Below, piece by piece: positions 46,831 through 56,830 of a stretch of 64,000 nt of DNA. The DNA is taken from contig ML976659.1 in the NCBI GenBank assembly GCA_010015655.1, forward strand, positions 1,272,659 to 1,336,658, in the 5' to 3' direction. Every line of letters starts with the position of its first letter. The first letter of the stretch is position 1. Origin of the DNA: Bimuria novae-zelandiae CBS 107.79. Lineage: Eukaryota; Ascomycota; Dothideomycetes; Pleosporales; Didymosphaeriaceae. Made by a program: the position numbers and the translations under genes. The notes under the pieces were generated by a model that saw only the letters and a program-made list of their open reading frames with translations, did no database searches and was not told the DNA's origin.

Positions 46831-47358
46831 ATCCCTTTTGGCAACGACGTAGAGCGCAACGCTGGTTCCAGACTGCGTCGACTCAACACACGGAAACCAT
46901 TATGCAATGACTCGAGGAATGAAACAGTGGGAGCACCAAGCTTCTCTTCTTGGGGTGTATGCCTGCCTTTTGCAACTTGCAACAGCGGGGAGCCTGTTGA
47001 AGATCGCGGCAGCCTTATCCATTTTCGTGTCGGTGGAAAAACCCAAGCTTGTCTTCGTCACTCCATCTGTCAATTCCAGCACAAGAACACCGGATCGGTT
47101 ACTCACGCGGACGCCTGCCTTCAGCCACTCGGGAAATCAACTAACCGCGAGTCTTTGAGGTGCGTCTTTGTGTCTAACGGTGTGCTTGCGGAGGATTATA
47201 TCGATGCCAAATCTGGAGTAGGCTCGCGAGGCATTATACTTTCTTACGATGCCTTGCTTGATGCTTACCAGAATCGCTCGACGACAGGGATGAGACTACT
47301 CTGGACCATGCTTGTTGGGTATCCATGTTTGACGCTAGGATTGTGGAGTGATTTGTAG
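46831..47358 (+). CDS. Cysteine-containing open frame without its own start (exon or remnant)
   Basis: Stop-to-stop open frame of about 175 codons on the plus strand with even, protein-like composition and about eight Cys (LCNDS, GVCLPFATCNS, QACLRHSICQFQ, DACLQP, LRCVF), suggesting an extracellular disulfide-bonded domain. The only in-frame ATGs are near its C-terminal end, so it must be a last exon with an upstream partner, or a gene remnant. An overlapping frame with an ATG at 46907 has poorer composition. Unrecognised. Confidence 0.35.
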   Translation: MPFGNDVERNAGSRLRRLNTRKPLCNDSRNETVGAPSFSSWGVCLPFATCNSGEPVEDRGSLIHFRVGGKTQACLRHSICQFQHKNTGSVTHADACLQPLGKSTNRESLRCVFVSNGVLAEDYIDAKSGVGSRGIILSYDALLDAYQNRSTTGMRLLWTMLVGYPCLTLGLWSDL

Positions 47359-47748
47359 GTGGTGATAGGTCGAAATGGTAGTCAATGTCGAAAATTGAGG
47401 ATGTATAGCTCGATGGTTTGAATGTCGAGACTCCGTGACGATATAATGATCTTCTCTTCGTAGAACTCCGGTTTGCAAGTATTGACTTGTAATGACTGAA
47501 GCAAAGGAGAGAGATGACAGACCGGAGATTGACTTTGAAAGTAACATGAAAATCTTCTTGAAGCTGGAGATAGGAGATAGTTGCACCTACTCGTCGAAAT
47601 CGATGTCGTCATTGTAAGATGGTGTTGTATACCTCTACTTTGTCGGAGTGCCGACGTGATTTACGGAGCTGCGATTTTGACAGCTTTACTTCTGGGTATT
47701 CTCCTGGAAATGATGTAGGACAAGACCCTGGTATTGGGCGAGATGGAA
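47359..47748. other. No supported gene
   Basis: Short frames only. The right part overlaps a minus-strand coding-like stretch (about 47825-47610) that ends near an acidic NDDIDFDE in another frame at about 47608-47585, possibly a decayed C-terminus. Confidence 0.3.
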
Positions 47749-47819
47749 GTTGGAATCGAACCAACAGTGCACTATGCTCTCGCATAGAGGCCTCCACGTC
47801 AAGTATCCTACTACTTGAC
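47749..47819 (-). ncRNA. Cluster of three perfect hairpins with a tRNA T-arm-like element
   Basis: On the minus strand, in order: an 8-bp hairpin (GTCAAGTA, loop GTAGGA; 47819-47798), a 6-bp hairpin with a GAGA tetraloop (CTATGC...GCATAG; 47787-47772), and a 5-bp stem with 7-base loop GTTGG-TTCGATT-CCAAC (47765-47749), which is a perfect tRNA T arm and polymerase III B box. No matching acceptor stem or clear A box is present, so it is not an ordinary tRNA. It also lies inside a coding-like frame, so a structural RNA is only one reading. Confidence 0.35.
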
Positions 47820-48473
47820 GATCCCACCGTGAAATATTAGAGACAAGAAGCCTCAGAAGTGATGCAATGTTTTGCTTGGGATTCGTATTTCCCGAATATA
47901 CTTCAGTGAATTGGTCTCAAGTAGTCTTTTGTCGTAGCAGTCAATATGATGAGGTAGAATAATGTGGTTCCTATGCGAAGTTACCGTTGGAATGCAAGGG
48001 GAAAGAAGTTTGCTTGGTTAGAATAAAAAACATATCCTCTTGTCTCGTCGGAGATCATAATGCAAGGTAGCCGATTTCAACGCGAAGATCTGGAGGGATC
48101 AATAGGCATCCGCAGTTGCCGGTAAGTATGCATGTTCAGAGTTATCGTAACGCGTTGAATCTTGCCACACCAAGCTCTTCGGGACCCGTCAATCATGGTA
48201 GAAGGAGGAGTATAGAGCCTCACCGCGTTCATTACGGGGCTGTGGACAGTCATAACAGATCCAGAAATGTAGTCATCAAGAGTTGGGAATGATACTGACG
48301 AGGAAATCCAATTCTGCAAGTTCCGGGCATATCGCGAAACGTGAGAAGTTGATCAGAGATTTGGTCATACAAAGCTGGCTCCACTAAACACAGCCAGTGC
48401 GTAGATGCATGCGGAATCGGAAGTCTTGTATAGGGAACTTACGAAATGCAGGGAACTCCTTCCAAGCCCTCAG
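47820..48473. other. No supported gene
   Basis: Mixed DNA with short frames on both strands and no repeats or RNA signals that I can see. Confidence 0.35.
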
Positions 48474-49393
48474 TCAAGGAGGAAATTCGCAGAGTCTTTG
48501 AGCATGATTATGAACCAAGCCAAGGTCGTAAACAAGGGCCTGGAATAGCCACTCTCGGGCCAGTCCAAAGCTTTTCAGGTTGAACGATATGTCAAAGGCG
48601 GTGCTGGACATGGCATACATGTGCAAGAGCCATCGGTACTTCTCCCGCTGCAGACATTGAAACATTCACGCCGAGTTGAGGGGTGAGCGCCCAGTACGTT
48701 GAGTCTACAAAAATTTTCGTCAGAGCAGAGTTTGAAAGTGACGAATCATGGCCAAGTAGGCAAAAGCAATGCGGAAACCCACACAGACAGGCAGCCCATG
48801 GTAATGGATGTGATCGACCTTCCGCAGGGGAGAGGAACCGCAACCAATTTAGTATCATGACACATGATGGCAAGACTCGCATGAAAAGTAGCCGCCGTAT
48901 GGGAATACGACATGAGACGAATGGTAAAGTAGGAATTGCTTGCCCGATCGGTAGGAAGCAATCGAATGAAGCAAGCGATCGAGAGTCTCTATATTCTGCT
49001 GTAGACGTTGAGATCACTATGTCCGACAGCGGAGATCTCAGGTTGTCCTTGTAGAACTGGTTCACAGGGCAGAGCAGGGATGATGTCGAGGTCCCTAGTG
49101 TTCATCGAAAGCTTCTGGTCGTATCATGCAGTACAATCCCTACGACCTTGGGGGAGACATTTCATCCAGTCTCCTCCAAAAATAAGTGTTGGCAACTTCA
49201 AAGCATGCCATGTATCAGAATCCAGGTAGACGTCAAATTCCTCTGCAAGGCAACTTTGCGCATCGCTTTCATCTAGAGCAAGTTTGCTTCTGGCGATTGT
49301 GCTTGCTTGCTGCGCATCATTGCAGGATACATCGAAAACCTCGGCAAGGACATTCCCAAGTCGAGTGGGTTGTTTAGTGCTTATATTTGGCAC
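48474..49393 (-). pseudogene. Probable decayed minus-strand gene
   Basis: Protein-like stretches follow one another on the minus strand with frame changes and stops: about 49393-49124 (DTWHALKLPTLIFGGDWMK), 49120-48990, 48960-48750 and 48665-48474 (FDISFNLKSFGLAREWLFQ). Composition is sensible within each stretch but no start, intron set or domain links them. Unrecognised. Confidence 0.3.
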
Positions 49394-51820
49394 TGACTCG
49401 AGACGAAATGCACATCTACATGGTAGATCATACGCAGGAAATCGTTTGCAGCGTCAGCAATGGCTCTAACCTCGTAGACAAATCTTCTATGCGTTCAGAG
49501 TCGAATCTTCATATTACGAAGACTTCAGATAACCATCAAGGCATCTTGTCACGTCGCCGGCGCTTTGCGTTTATCCCCGACACAGCCGTGATCTCTCACT
49601 CAACGTGCGACTCCAGTATTTTAAGTAAAGCTGTTACGCCGAGCCCGGGCGTGCATAATGTGCGGTACCCGCTAGATGCTCGGTGCCCGCTAGATGCTCT
49701 TGCAGTACTTTAACTTCGTCGAAGGCAGACTATTGCCATGACAGAGGCAGGGAGACGCTCGGATATTGCAAAAAGGGGGCGTAAAGCGTCGTCTACTTGT
49801 AACGCAAGCTCACAGCTGCCTCGAGGCACCATAAAAACTATCCAAAAGTCTCGCATACCCTTTCCAGCGACGTGAGAGGATTATTACGCTGAGAGGTGCG
49901 GCGCACGGGCCCCCGTCTTGGGCTTGATGAGCGGTTTTCTGCTTGCGGTCTCACAACAGGCAACCCCACAACACCAAAACACCTTCCTCGAGTCGCCGAG
50001 CCGCAATCACCCGAGTCGCAATCACCGTCTTTCAGGAGATTGCCAGCGCGATTGGGTAATTTCGACGCTCCTTCTCCACGGAGATGCTGTCACCAGTCAC
50101 AGGGCCAGGATGGCGGGCTTCTCGACAGCTGTCGACTTGCCCCCTCCTTCTCTCTCCCCTCTCCCCTCTTTCTCAACACCAACCCCCCAGAGAGGATACG
50201 CGGGTGGCGGAACAGAGTAGGATGCACCAGGTATGTGAGTCAACCCCCTACAACGCCTGAGAACAGCTCGCGTCTGGTGAGCTGGCTCCTCCTTCGATGG
50301 CGGCAGTGTCGGCGGCAGCATCGTGGCTATCTCCGTCCTCATTGCAGTTGCGGAGCTGTTTGAGGACTCACTCAGCCTGCGAAGACCTCATGGTACCACA
50401 CAGAAGACGCTCAAAGGCGATTTACTGACACGCTGACAGGCATTGAGATCCAGGCTTGTAGACCCTCTGTCATCGTCAGAAGGTGGGGCACCCCCTAGCG
50501 AGAGTATCAGGTAAGCCTCCCTCCATCCACAATGCCCACCTCCGGGATCGAGTTGCGTTGGCACTTCTGCCCTTGACCTCGTCGGCAGCGCGAGTGAAGA
50601 TTATCGCCACCAACAGACTCGACACGGCGGCAAGCATCTGGACATCTGGGCTACCAGCTGAAGGCTCTTGGCGACGCCCATAACAGTACAGCTATACCAC
50701 AGAAGAGCATCAGCTGACTTTGTTTGGTAACAGACAGGCGGTATGACATTGACCAAGAATGGCTGCTAGAAGCTGCACAACAAGAACCAGAGCGACCCGC
50801 TCCTCTCGCCGCTTTCCATTTTGGACAGAAGAACCTCACACCACTATTGGCCTGGCGGCCTAGACCCAGAGGCATTGCCGTCTCCGGACTATCGAGCTGT
50901 CGCCTCAACACCATCAGAGTGGCAAAGACGTGGCGCAGGGTGCCTGCCATGACAACTGCATCATAGCATAGGACGCCGATCTGAGCAACCAGTTTGAGGC
51001 TGTTGACGCACCACCCTTGGTAAGCACCCCGGGCGTTGCGCGTCTGTGTGATTGTCGCTAATTGACGCAGGAAGGCGGAAGTCTCGTTTGTCGCCGTTCG
51101 ATACCTTCGGCGCGACTCGCTCCGCTCTTGCGGTCCTCTGCCAGGTAAGCACTTCTGCATTCCAAAAAAGCATCGATGTCGAAGGCCTTCACGTCTTCAC
51201 GCACGCGCATCGCCTCGTGCAAGCATTGTGACCGTTGAACCGCTCGACGCGAAACTGGCGACCTCCGCACAGCTGATCAGAGTTAATGCCATGGCTTGAA
51301 AAACACGGTCTCCATGTTGCAGAATCTCAAGGCCATGGTCCAAGAAAAGAAAATCAACAACCTCAAACGATGGAGCACTCTTCTGCAAAGAACAAGCCAA
51401 CATCGTAATGCAGAAGGACGTCGAGAAGCTACAGAGGTCGAAACAAGCGACAGTGAGTGTACTTGGTACAGTCTCTCGTCTCGGTCATCTCCGCTCGGCG
51501 CTGTCCAAGGATGAACAAGATGGTAAGCACGTCCGGTCCGGTTGGAGCTCATTGCTAATTGATCCAGGGAAATATCCACAGGTCCAGCCAGAAGGAAGCC
51601 AGGCCATTTTTGGCATCTTCATAGGGCCAACCCAGCTCCCTCTTTACGTTCGTTCCTCCTCCTTCTCCTTTTCCTCCTCTTTGCAGCTGGGGATCCCAGC
51701 GGGTTTCCACGCCGATCGACATCCGGCTATCACTTCCGCGTTTCGAAATGACCACGGTCACGCACGCCTGACAACGCCGCCTTTGCCTTGAGGACGAGAA
51801 GATCCGCAAGGGTTAGTCAC
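49394..51820. other. Exon-like fragments, no complete gene
   Basis: Short protein-like stretches in changing frames and both strands (for example 49927-50220 +, proline/serine-rich; 50790-50950 +, with HHYWPGGLDPEALPSPDYR; 51260-51150 -; 51320-51460 +), separated by stops and unpaired splice-like sites. No stretch extends beyond about 100 codons or shows a domain. The pattern is that of eroded genes. Confidence 0.35.
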
Positions 51821-51890
51821 TGTCAGTGATGCCCATGTAGAGCCTTGGGAAATATACAGCTTCTGGGGTTTCAGCCCCGGATGGGCCAAG
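51821..51890 (+). repeat. Dispersed repeat, copy A
   Basis: A unit of about 70 bp: a tcagtgat-gcccatg part, then agccttgggaaatatacagc, then a ttctgggg...gatgggcc part. It recurs at 52799, 52835, 54141 and 54766. Confidence 0.6.
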
Positions 51891-52500
51891 CTTCCGCTGC
51901 GCTGAGCGCGTTCTCGCCGACATTGTTGGGCGCGATGCCCGGAAAAATGTTGGAAGGACATGAACCAAGATGGCACCAATGCTCACGCTGCCACTGTCAT
52001 CACCGTCGCTATCGCTGCCGCTGCGCTCAAGACCTGCTGCAACATGAACTACACCTCGCTCTCGCTCCTCGACTGAACTACACCAGGCTCTTACGCCTCG
52101 ACATCATGTGAAGACCTTTCCTGGCCAGGATAGGATCAGGAGCGCTTGAAGCGGGACCCGAAGCTTTCGAAGAATATAGGCCAAAACCTTGCTCAGCCTG
52201 GACGTCGATGAAGACCGCTGGTATCGCTATGCCGGGTTCGATCGATAATTCTTGCGTGCTTCGTCGGCGTCCAGTCTCGGCCCACCAGCACTCGCTCACC
52301 TGGCGGTACGCCGCAGGACGGACGGTGGTGGCAGATGATGCGCCGGCCACGGTGGGGTCCATGCACCTGGGATTCGTGAAGGATTACCATCAGGGGTCAG
52401 ACCGGCACATGACCTGCCGGCTCTTCAGGTTATCCGCGGGGTGGAGCTCGCCTTCTCCCTTCAACAATTCTTCTTCTTCACTGGAGCTCACCCTCTCCTT

Positions 52501-52728
52501 TCAATAACTCCTCTTCTTCGCCTCCGCCTGAACAACAATGGCTTCGTTTCTTGCCTCCCGTGCCTCATTGGGCAGAGACATATTTGTCATGCTGGATGAG
52601 GCCCCGACTTCAACAAGATCGATTTGGTCAAACATCGCAAATGCTTTCCTCTGGATATTCTCGAAGTCGGGCCGAGACATTGTGGCAGCGACCACAGTAA
52701 AATCAATTCGAGCCAGCATTTGGCGCGG
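52501..52728 (-). pseudogene. Coding-like fragment, unknown
   Basis: Minus-strand frame of 75 codons with an ATG at 52728 and a good helical composition (SRPDFENIQRKAFAMFDQ, LPNEAREARNEAIVVQAEAK) ending in TAA. It looks like one exon of a larger protein. No partner exon or domain is recognised. Confidence 0.3.
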
Positions 52729-52798
52729 ACAACGTAGACTCGCCGAATGCTCGAGCACCGCACAAGAAGCTAGCTGAAATGACCGAGACGGAACGATA

Positions 52799-52906
52799 GA
52801 GCCTTGGGGAATATACAACTTCCGGGGTCACTATCAGTGATACCCATGGAAGGCCTTGGGAAATATACACTTCCGTGATTCCAGCCTCGGATGGGCCGAA
52901 CCTGGG
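52799..52906 (+). repeat. Dispersed repeat, copies B1 and B2 in tandem
   Basis: Two copies of the 51821 unit head to tail: gccttggggaatatacaact (52801) and, after tcactatcagtgataccc, ggccttgggaaatatacac (52852), ending with the gatgggcc part. Confidence 0.6.
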
Positions 52907-52961
52907 TGGCTCTCTTCTGGGCCTCAGCTGATGAACCACTTCCGTCCAAACCAGATGAAAC

Positions 52962-53060
52962 GGTCCGTACAATCAGAACATGGGCAACATGGGCTATCAT
53001 AACAACAAATTCGGCCCTCGTGGCGGGTTCAACAATGCGTACGGAGCTGCCACTGTGCTC
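52962..53060 (+). pseudogene. Gly/Asn-rich exon-like fragment
   Basis: One frame reads GPYNQNMGNMGYHNNKFGPR followed by GGFNNAYG, the low-complexity composition of fungal RNA-binding and splicing proteins. Flanking sequence does not continue the frame convincingly upstream. It may derive from the same source as the PWI-like fragment at 54946, but that link is inference. Confidence 0.35.
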
Positions 53061-54140
53061 ACAGGTGAGCCGCAGATGGGTCGAACAGCCAATTCTACAG
53101 CTCGTGGCAAGCGCGCAAGATCATGTCGATCTTGCGCGGAAAGACTTTTTGTGCAGCGTTTGCGATCCTACGCCACTGGTCAAGCGATAACGGGGGACGG
53201 ATCGTCTACTTGGCACTATTCTAGGAGCTTGTTGACAACCAATTCAAGAACTGGCTTTATGCTTCCAGGTGGTGATTACAGACCCGGAGGATGAAACCGA
53301 GACGATCGTCAAGGAGCTGATGAAGGCAGGATTGAACGGCTGCTATGCGGCAGGATCCGGAGTGTGAGACTGAGACGACGAACAGTCTCGACGCCGGTTC
53401 ATTAGTCGGTTCGGATCTCCCGATTCGATACACCAACAGAAAATTCTTGGAGCGCTTTGGGCCTCGATAGCATGTACATGGGCCATAGCTTGGGATGAGA
53501 CTGATCCCATCTTTGACTGTCTGGCCAACAACACGGTCCTCCAGCGCTCAAATGCTGAGGGAGATCTTGACGCCTGGCGTCATCACACTTATTTCGGCGG
53601 GTAGAACGAGAACGACCCGCAACAGTTCAAGACTATTCATTATGAGACCTTTGGCAAATCCGGCTTCGCAACCTTCGTTTTCGGCGGCCTCCGCCCAGCA
53701 TTGTGGCCCGACATGCGGCGGGTATGGTGGCCGAGTGTGTCCTACAGATAGTGGGATATGGCAGGTACATTGTGCTGAATGCGAATCCGTTCGGGTTCGA
53801 GGTGTTCTTGGTGCAGATTGAAGGGTTATGGCGCGATACAAGCCCATGGAGCTCCCGCCGTTGTGCTTGCAACCACGAGCCCAACGCGCAGCCACATGCA
53901 AGGTTAGTCGATATTGTCGTAAAGACTGTTGAGTATTCGTGCTGACTGATATCTTTGTTGCAGATTCAAGTTGGTAGTAAACGCGACACCTATGGACAGC
54001 CCACCACTGGCAAATGCTATGTTGCCAAAGAAGCTCCAAGTGTGCACGTCGATAAAGATCTGATTGGCGACTGGATTATCGGCTCCTCCTCTTGCGTGCC
54101 TACGATTTGGCAGAAGTCGAGATTGCAAGATCGAGCGTCA

Positions 54141-54172
54141 TATCCATGGAAGGCCTTGGAAAATATACAGGG
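54141..54172 (+). repeat. Dispersed repeat, copy C
   Basis: tatccatggaaggccttgga, then aaatatacagg; the core of the 51821 unit. Confidence 0.55.
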
Positions 54173-54765
54173 GCTTGCGGAGATCGCACTCGGGGTCTGG
54201 CGCACCATCTTTTTGCAAAGCAAATAGAGAATGAGAAGAATGTGAGGAATGCCCACGCCAAAGGTATGTATGAGATTCCAGATATGTCAAGACCATGTTG
54301 ACAAATTTACAGAGGATTCCAAGAAGGGTTGTCGTGGTGGTCACGGTGGATGTCACCGTGGCTAGTTTCATTCGTCGAATCCAAATATCGTCCGATATTA
54401 CGAGCGTGAACACCTGGGAGATCTGAAATTCCCAATTGCCAGGGGATAGAGGCAGGTACTCCGACAAGGGGACAAGCAAGTCTCCGAACGTCTGAAGAAA
54501 GAAGCTCGTATTAACTACGATGCCAAGAGTATATCCACGTGCGTGCAGCGGATCTGGGTGATCCAAGCTGAGCGTTACGACTTCTCGCGACGAGGGGGTT
54601 GACTGGCTCGGTTACACCTACCTCTTCGTCCGAATGCTCCGCTCCCCCGCACTGTATCGTGTTGGTCCAGAGTACGAGCATGATACAGTATTAGAACAGC
54701 GGAGAGTTGATCTTTCGAGCTGGAGAACGGGATGAAGGAGTGGAAGACGGGCTTCCTAGCCGTGG

Positions 54766-54815
54766 TACCCATAGAAAGCCTTGGGTAATATAAAGCCTTG
54801 GGAACTATGCAGGCT
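54766..54815 (+). repeat. Dispersed repeat, copy D (core twice)
   Basis: tacccatagaaagccttggg, then taatataaagccttgggaac; the core appears twice within 50 bp. Confidence 0.5.
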
Positions 54816-54945
54816 TGCTGGCCGCTTCAGCCGGTACCAATTTTGCGATGATCCTTTCTTTCGCCAGCTGAGCTCTGGCAGCGTCGCAAACATATCTCTC
54901 GACGGTACACCCAGAGTCTTGATAAACTCGGAGCAATTGGGCGAC

Positions 54946-55100
54946 ATGGGTTCAGGAGCCGCGACCCAGCGCGTCCTGAAAGCGACAAAGTTCCCCCAGG
55001 AGTTCGACAAGCGCGTCGACACCAAGAAAGTCAATCTGGATGTTATCAAGACGTAGATTGCCAGCAAGCTCAATGATATCCGAGAATAATATTGTTGCAT
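54946..55100 (+). pseudogene. PWI-domain fragment (SRm160/SRRM1-type splicing factor)
   Basis: From the ATG at 54946 the frame reads VLKATKFPQEFDKRVDTKK, then VNLDVIKT, then a TAG at 55054-55056, then IASKLNDI. In PWI domains of the SRRM1 type the corresponding stretch is (K)FP-EF-KKVD-KKVNLEVIKxWI, so the stop stands precisely at the invariant Trp. TGG to TAG is a G-to-A change in a TpG context, as RIP makes. The continuation after 55080 is shifted. I see no full-length gene around it. Confidence 0.55.
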
Positions 55101-56599
55101 GAAGCTTCGAATGCATTCAATCTCAGCGTCGCAAAGTCAAGCCTGCAGACAATGGGCATAACAGGGTTGCGTTCCGCGCTGTTGCATCTTCGTCAAAGTC
55201 GCCCGCCCTGCTCCATCACAGGGCGGTTATTGAACAACTGTCTGCTGTCCTTGACCATTACCGCTATTCCTATTCACATGTCGCCCCAGGTCCAAGGGCT
55301 GGCTGTCGGAGAATGAGCACCGCAACTCGGAAATGGAGAAGACCTGCGGCGAGGAGAGGCACATGCTGCAGCGTCGCTCCAACATGACGCCCAAAACGAA
55401 ATCCAGGTCCCTACACAGCCTCCAGTCTCCCGGAACGGGACTTCTCAGCAAACAGCTAGCCAGCATCTCAGAGGCTATCCTGAATGCATAGTCATCGTCC
55501 GACATACTTTTCTCATTCGATTTCGAAGAACCACTGGAAGGTGTACCTCAACTTCTAGCGCGTGTCTACGCGCTGGTTTAAGGTTTTTCCCAAATTGGTC
55601 AGCATCAGCTTCGAAGTAGGACCGGTGGCGCTGGTTTCACTTGTGGAGGAGCAGTCGTCCGGATGTCAGTGACATGTTGTTCGAGGGCCATCCGGATCCT
55701 GACCCCTGGGGGTCCGGCTGACGGCCGCCGCTGTAGAGTTGGAGTTGGCGTTGTTGTTCCTTCCTCTTCATCCCCCTCGACGTAATCTGCCGCATCCTCC
55801 AAGCAACCGGCGGTGGGATGCGAAATGCGAGCAGCCCCCTGGACGACGATACCGATGTCGAATAGGCATTGGCGTGTGCCTTCGGGCAGCGCCATGCCAC
55901 CCACGCGACGAACGCTCCAAATGTTATAACTACACGCAACACACCCTCGGCGACGCAGCGACCGTCACTCCGCGAGCGAAGGCCAAAGCGACGAAGAGCC
56001 CTGCGTAAGCCGTGGTTTTTCATTCAATGAACTTACACGTAAGATAGGAAGGAATCCAGATGGCCCCGCGATTCCTATCCGTTGTCATTGATCGCGGCAT
56101 GAGTAACACCAGTAACAATTCGATAATGGAATATTATCGAACTGTTAGCCGCAACAGGCGAATCAGGAACATACTTCCGGAGCGCCATAATGGCCAGATT
56201 TGAAGCGGACATGGAGTTGAACCCTGGAGACCTTTCGATGACATGTTCGCTTGAGTTTGTTAGTTGATGAAATTCGGCACTTGGAAGGAAGATACTCACA
56301 TGGTGTGGATTCACCATGCCAAGAGCCCTTTGGCGACCAACGTTGCTCAGATCAGCGTCCATCTCTGTGAAACGTGCTAATACGCTTGCAAACTTGAGGC
56401 CGACGCCATCTTTGCGCAGTTCACCAGGTCTACGGACCGGGCCCCTTGGCGCCCAACCCAGCGTCCAAACCTGTGAAGCATGCTGCTGTGCTTGCAAACA
56501 CAGCGGCAACTCTGCGGGGCTCCCGCCGTTGTGCTGCAGCCTCGAGGCCAACGCGCAGCTGCTCGATCGGGAATGCGCTAAGATTGGAAAACCGACTGT
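55101..56599. other. Exon-like fragments, no complete gene
   Basis: Short frames on both strands. A minus-strand stretch at about 56390-56080 has an intron-like GTGAGT (about 56301) to CTCAAG (about 56249) and coding-like sides (LARFTEMDADLSNVGRQRA), but no connected start or end. A segment at 56515-56560 (ctcccgccgttgtgct and following) recurs at about 53850-53900. Confidence 0.3.
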
Positions 56600-56830
56600 C
56601 TGGAGCCATCCGGCATATCCACACACACAACGCTCTATTCCGCAAGGCTATTATGCGCAGAGCTTTTCGTTCCACGACTGTCTAGAGCCATGGGCCATAT
56701 CCCCATACACAACGCCCTATACCGCAAGGCTACTATGCGCAGAGCGTTGGGGTTCCTTTCCTGCAGAGCTTTGTGGTTCCTTTCCTGCAGAGCTTTTCGG
56801 GTCCAAAACTGTCTAGAGCCATGCTTCGTA
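56600..56830 (+). repeat. Imperfect tandem duplication
   Basis: Two units of about 80 bp each carry catatcc-cacacaacgc, a ccgcaaggct part, atgcgcagagc, and end tgtctagagccatg. Within the second unit ttcctttcctgcagagctt is itself repeated. Confidence 0.6.
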
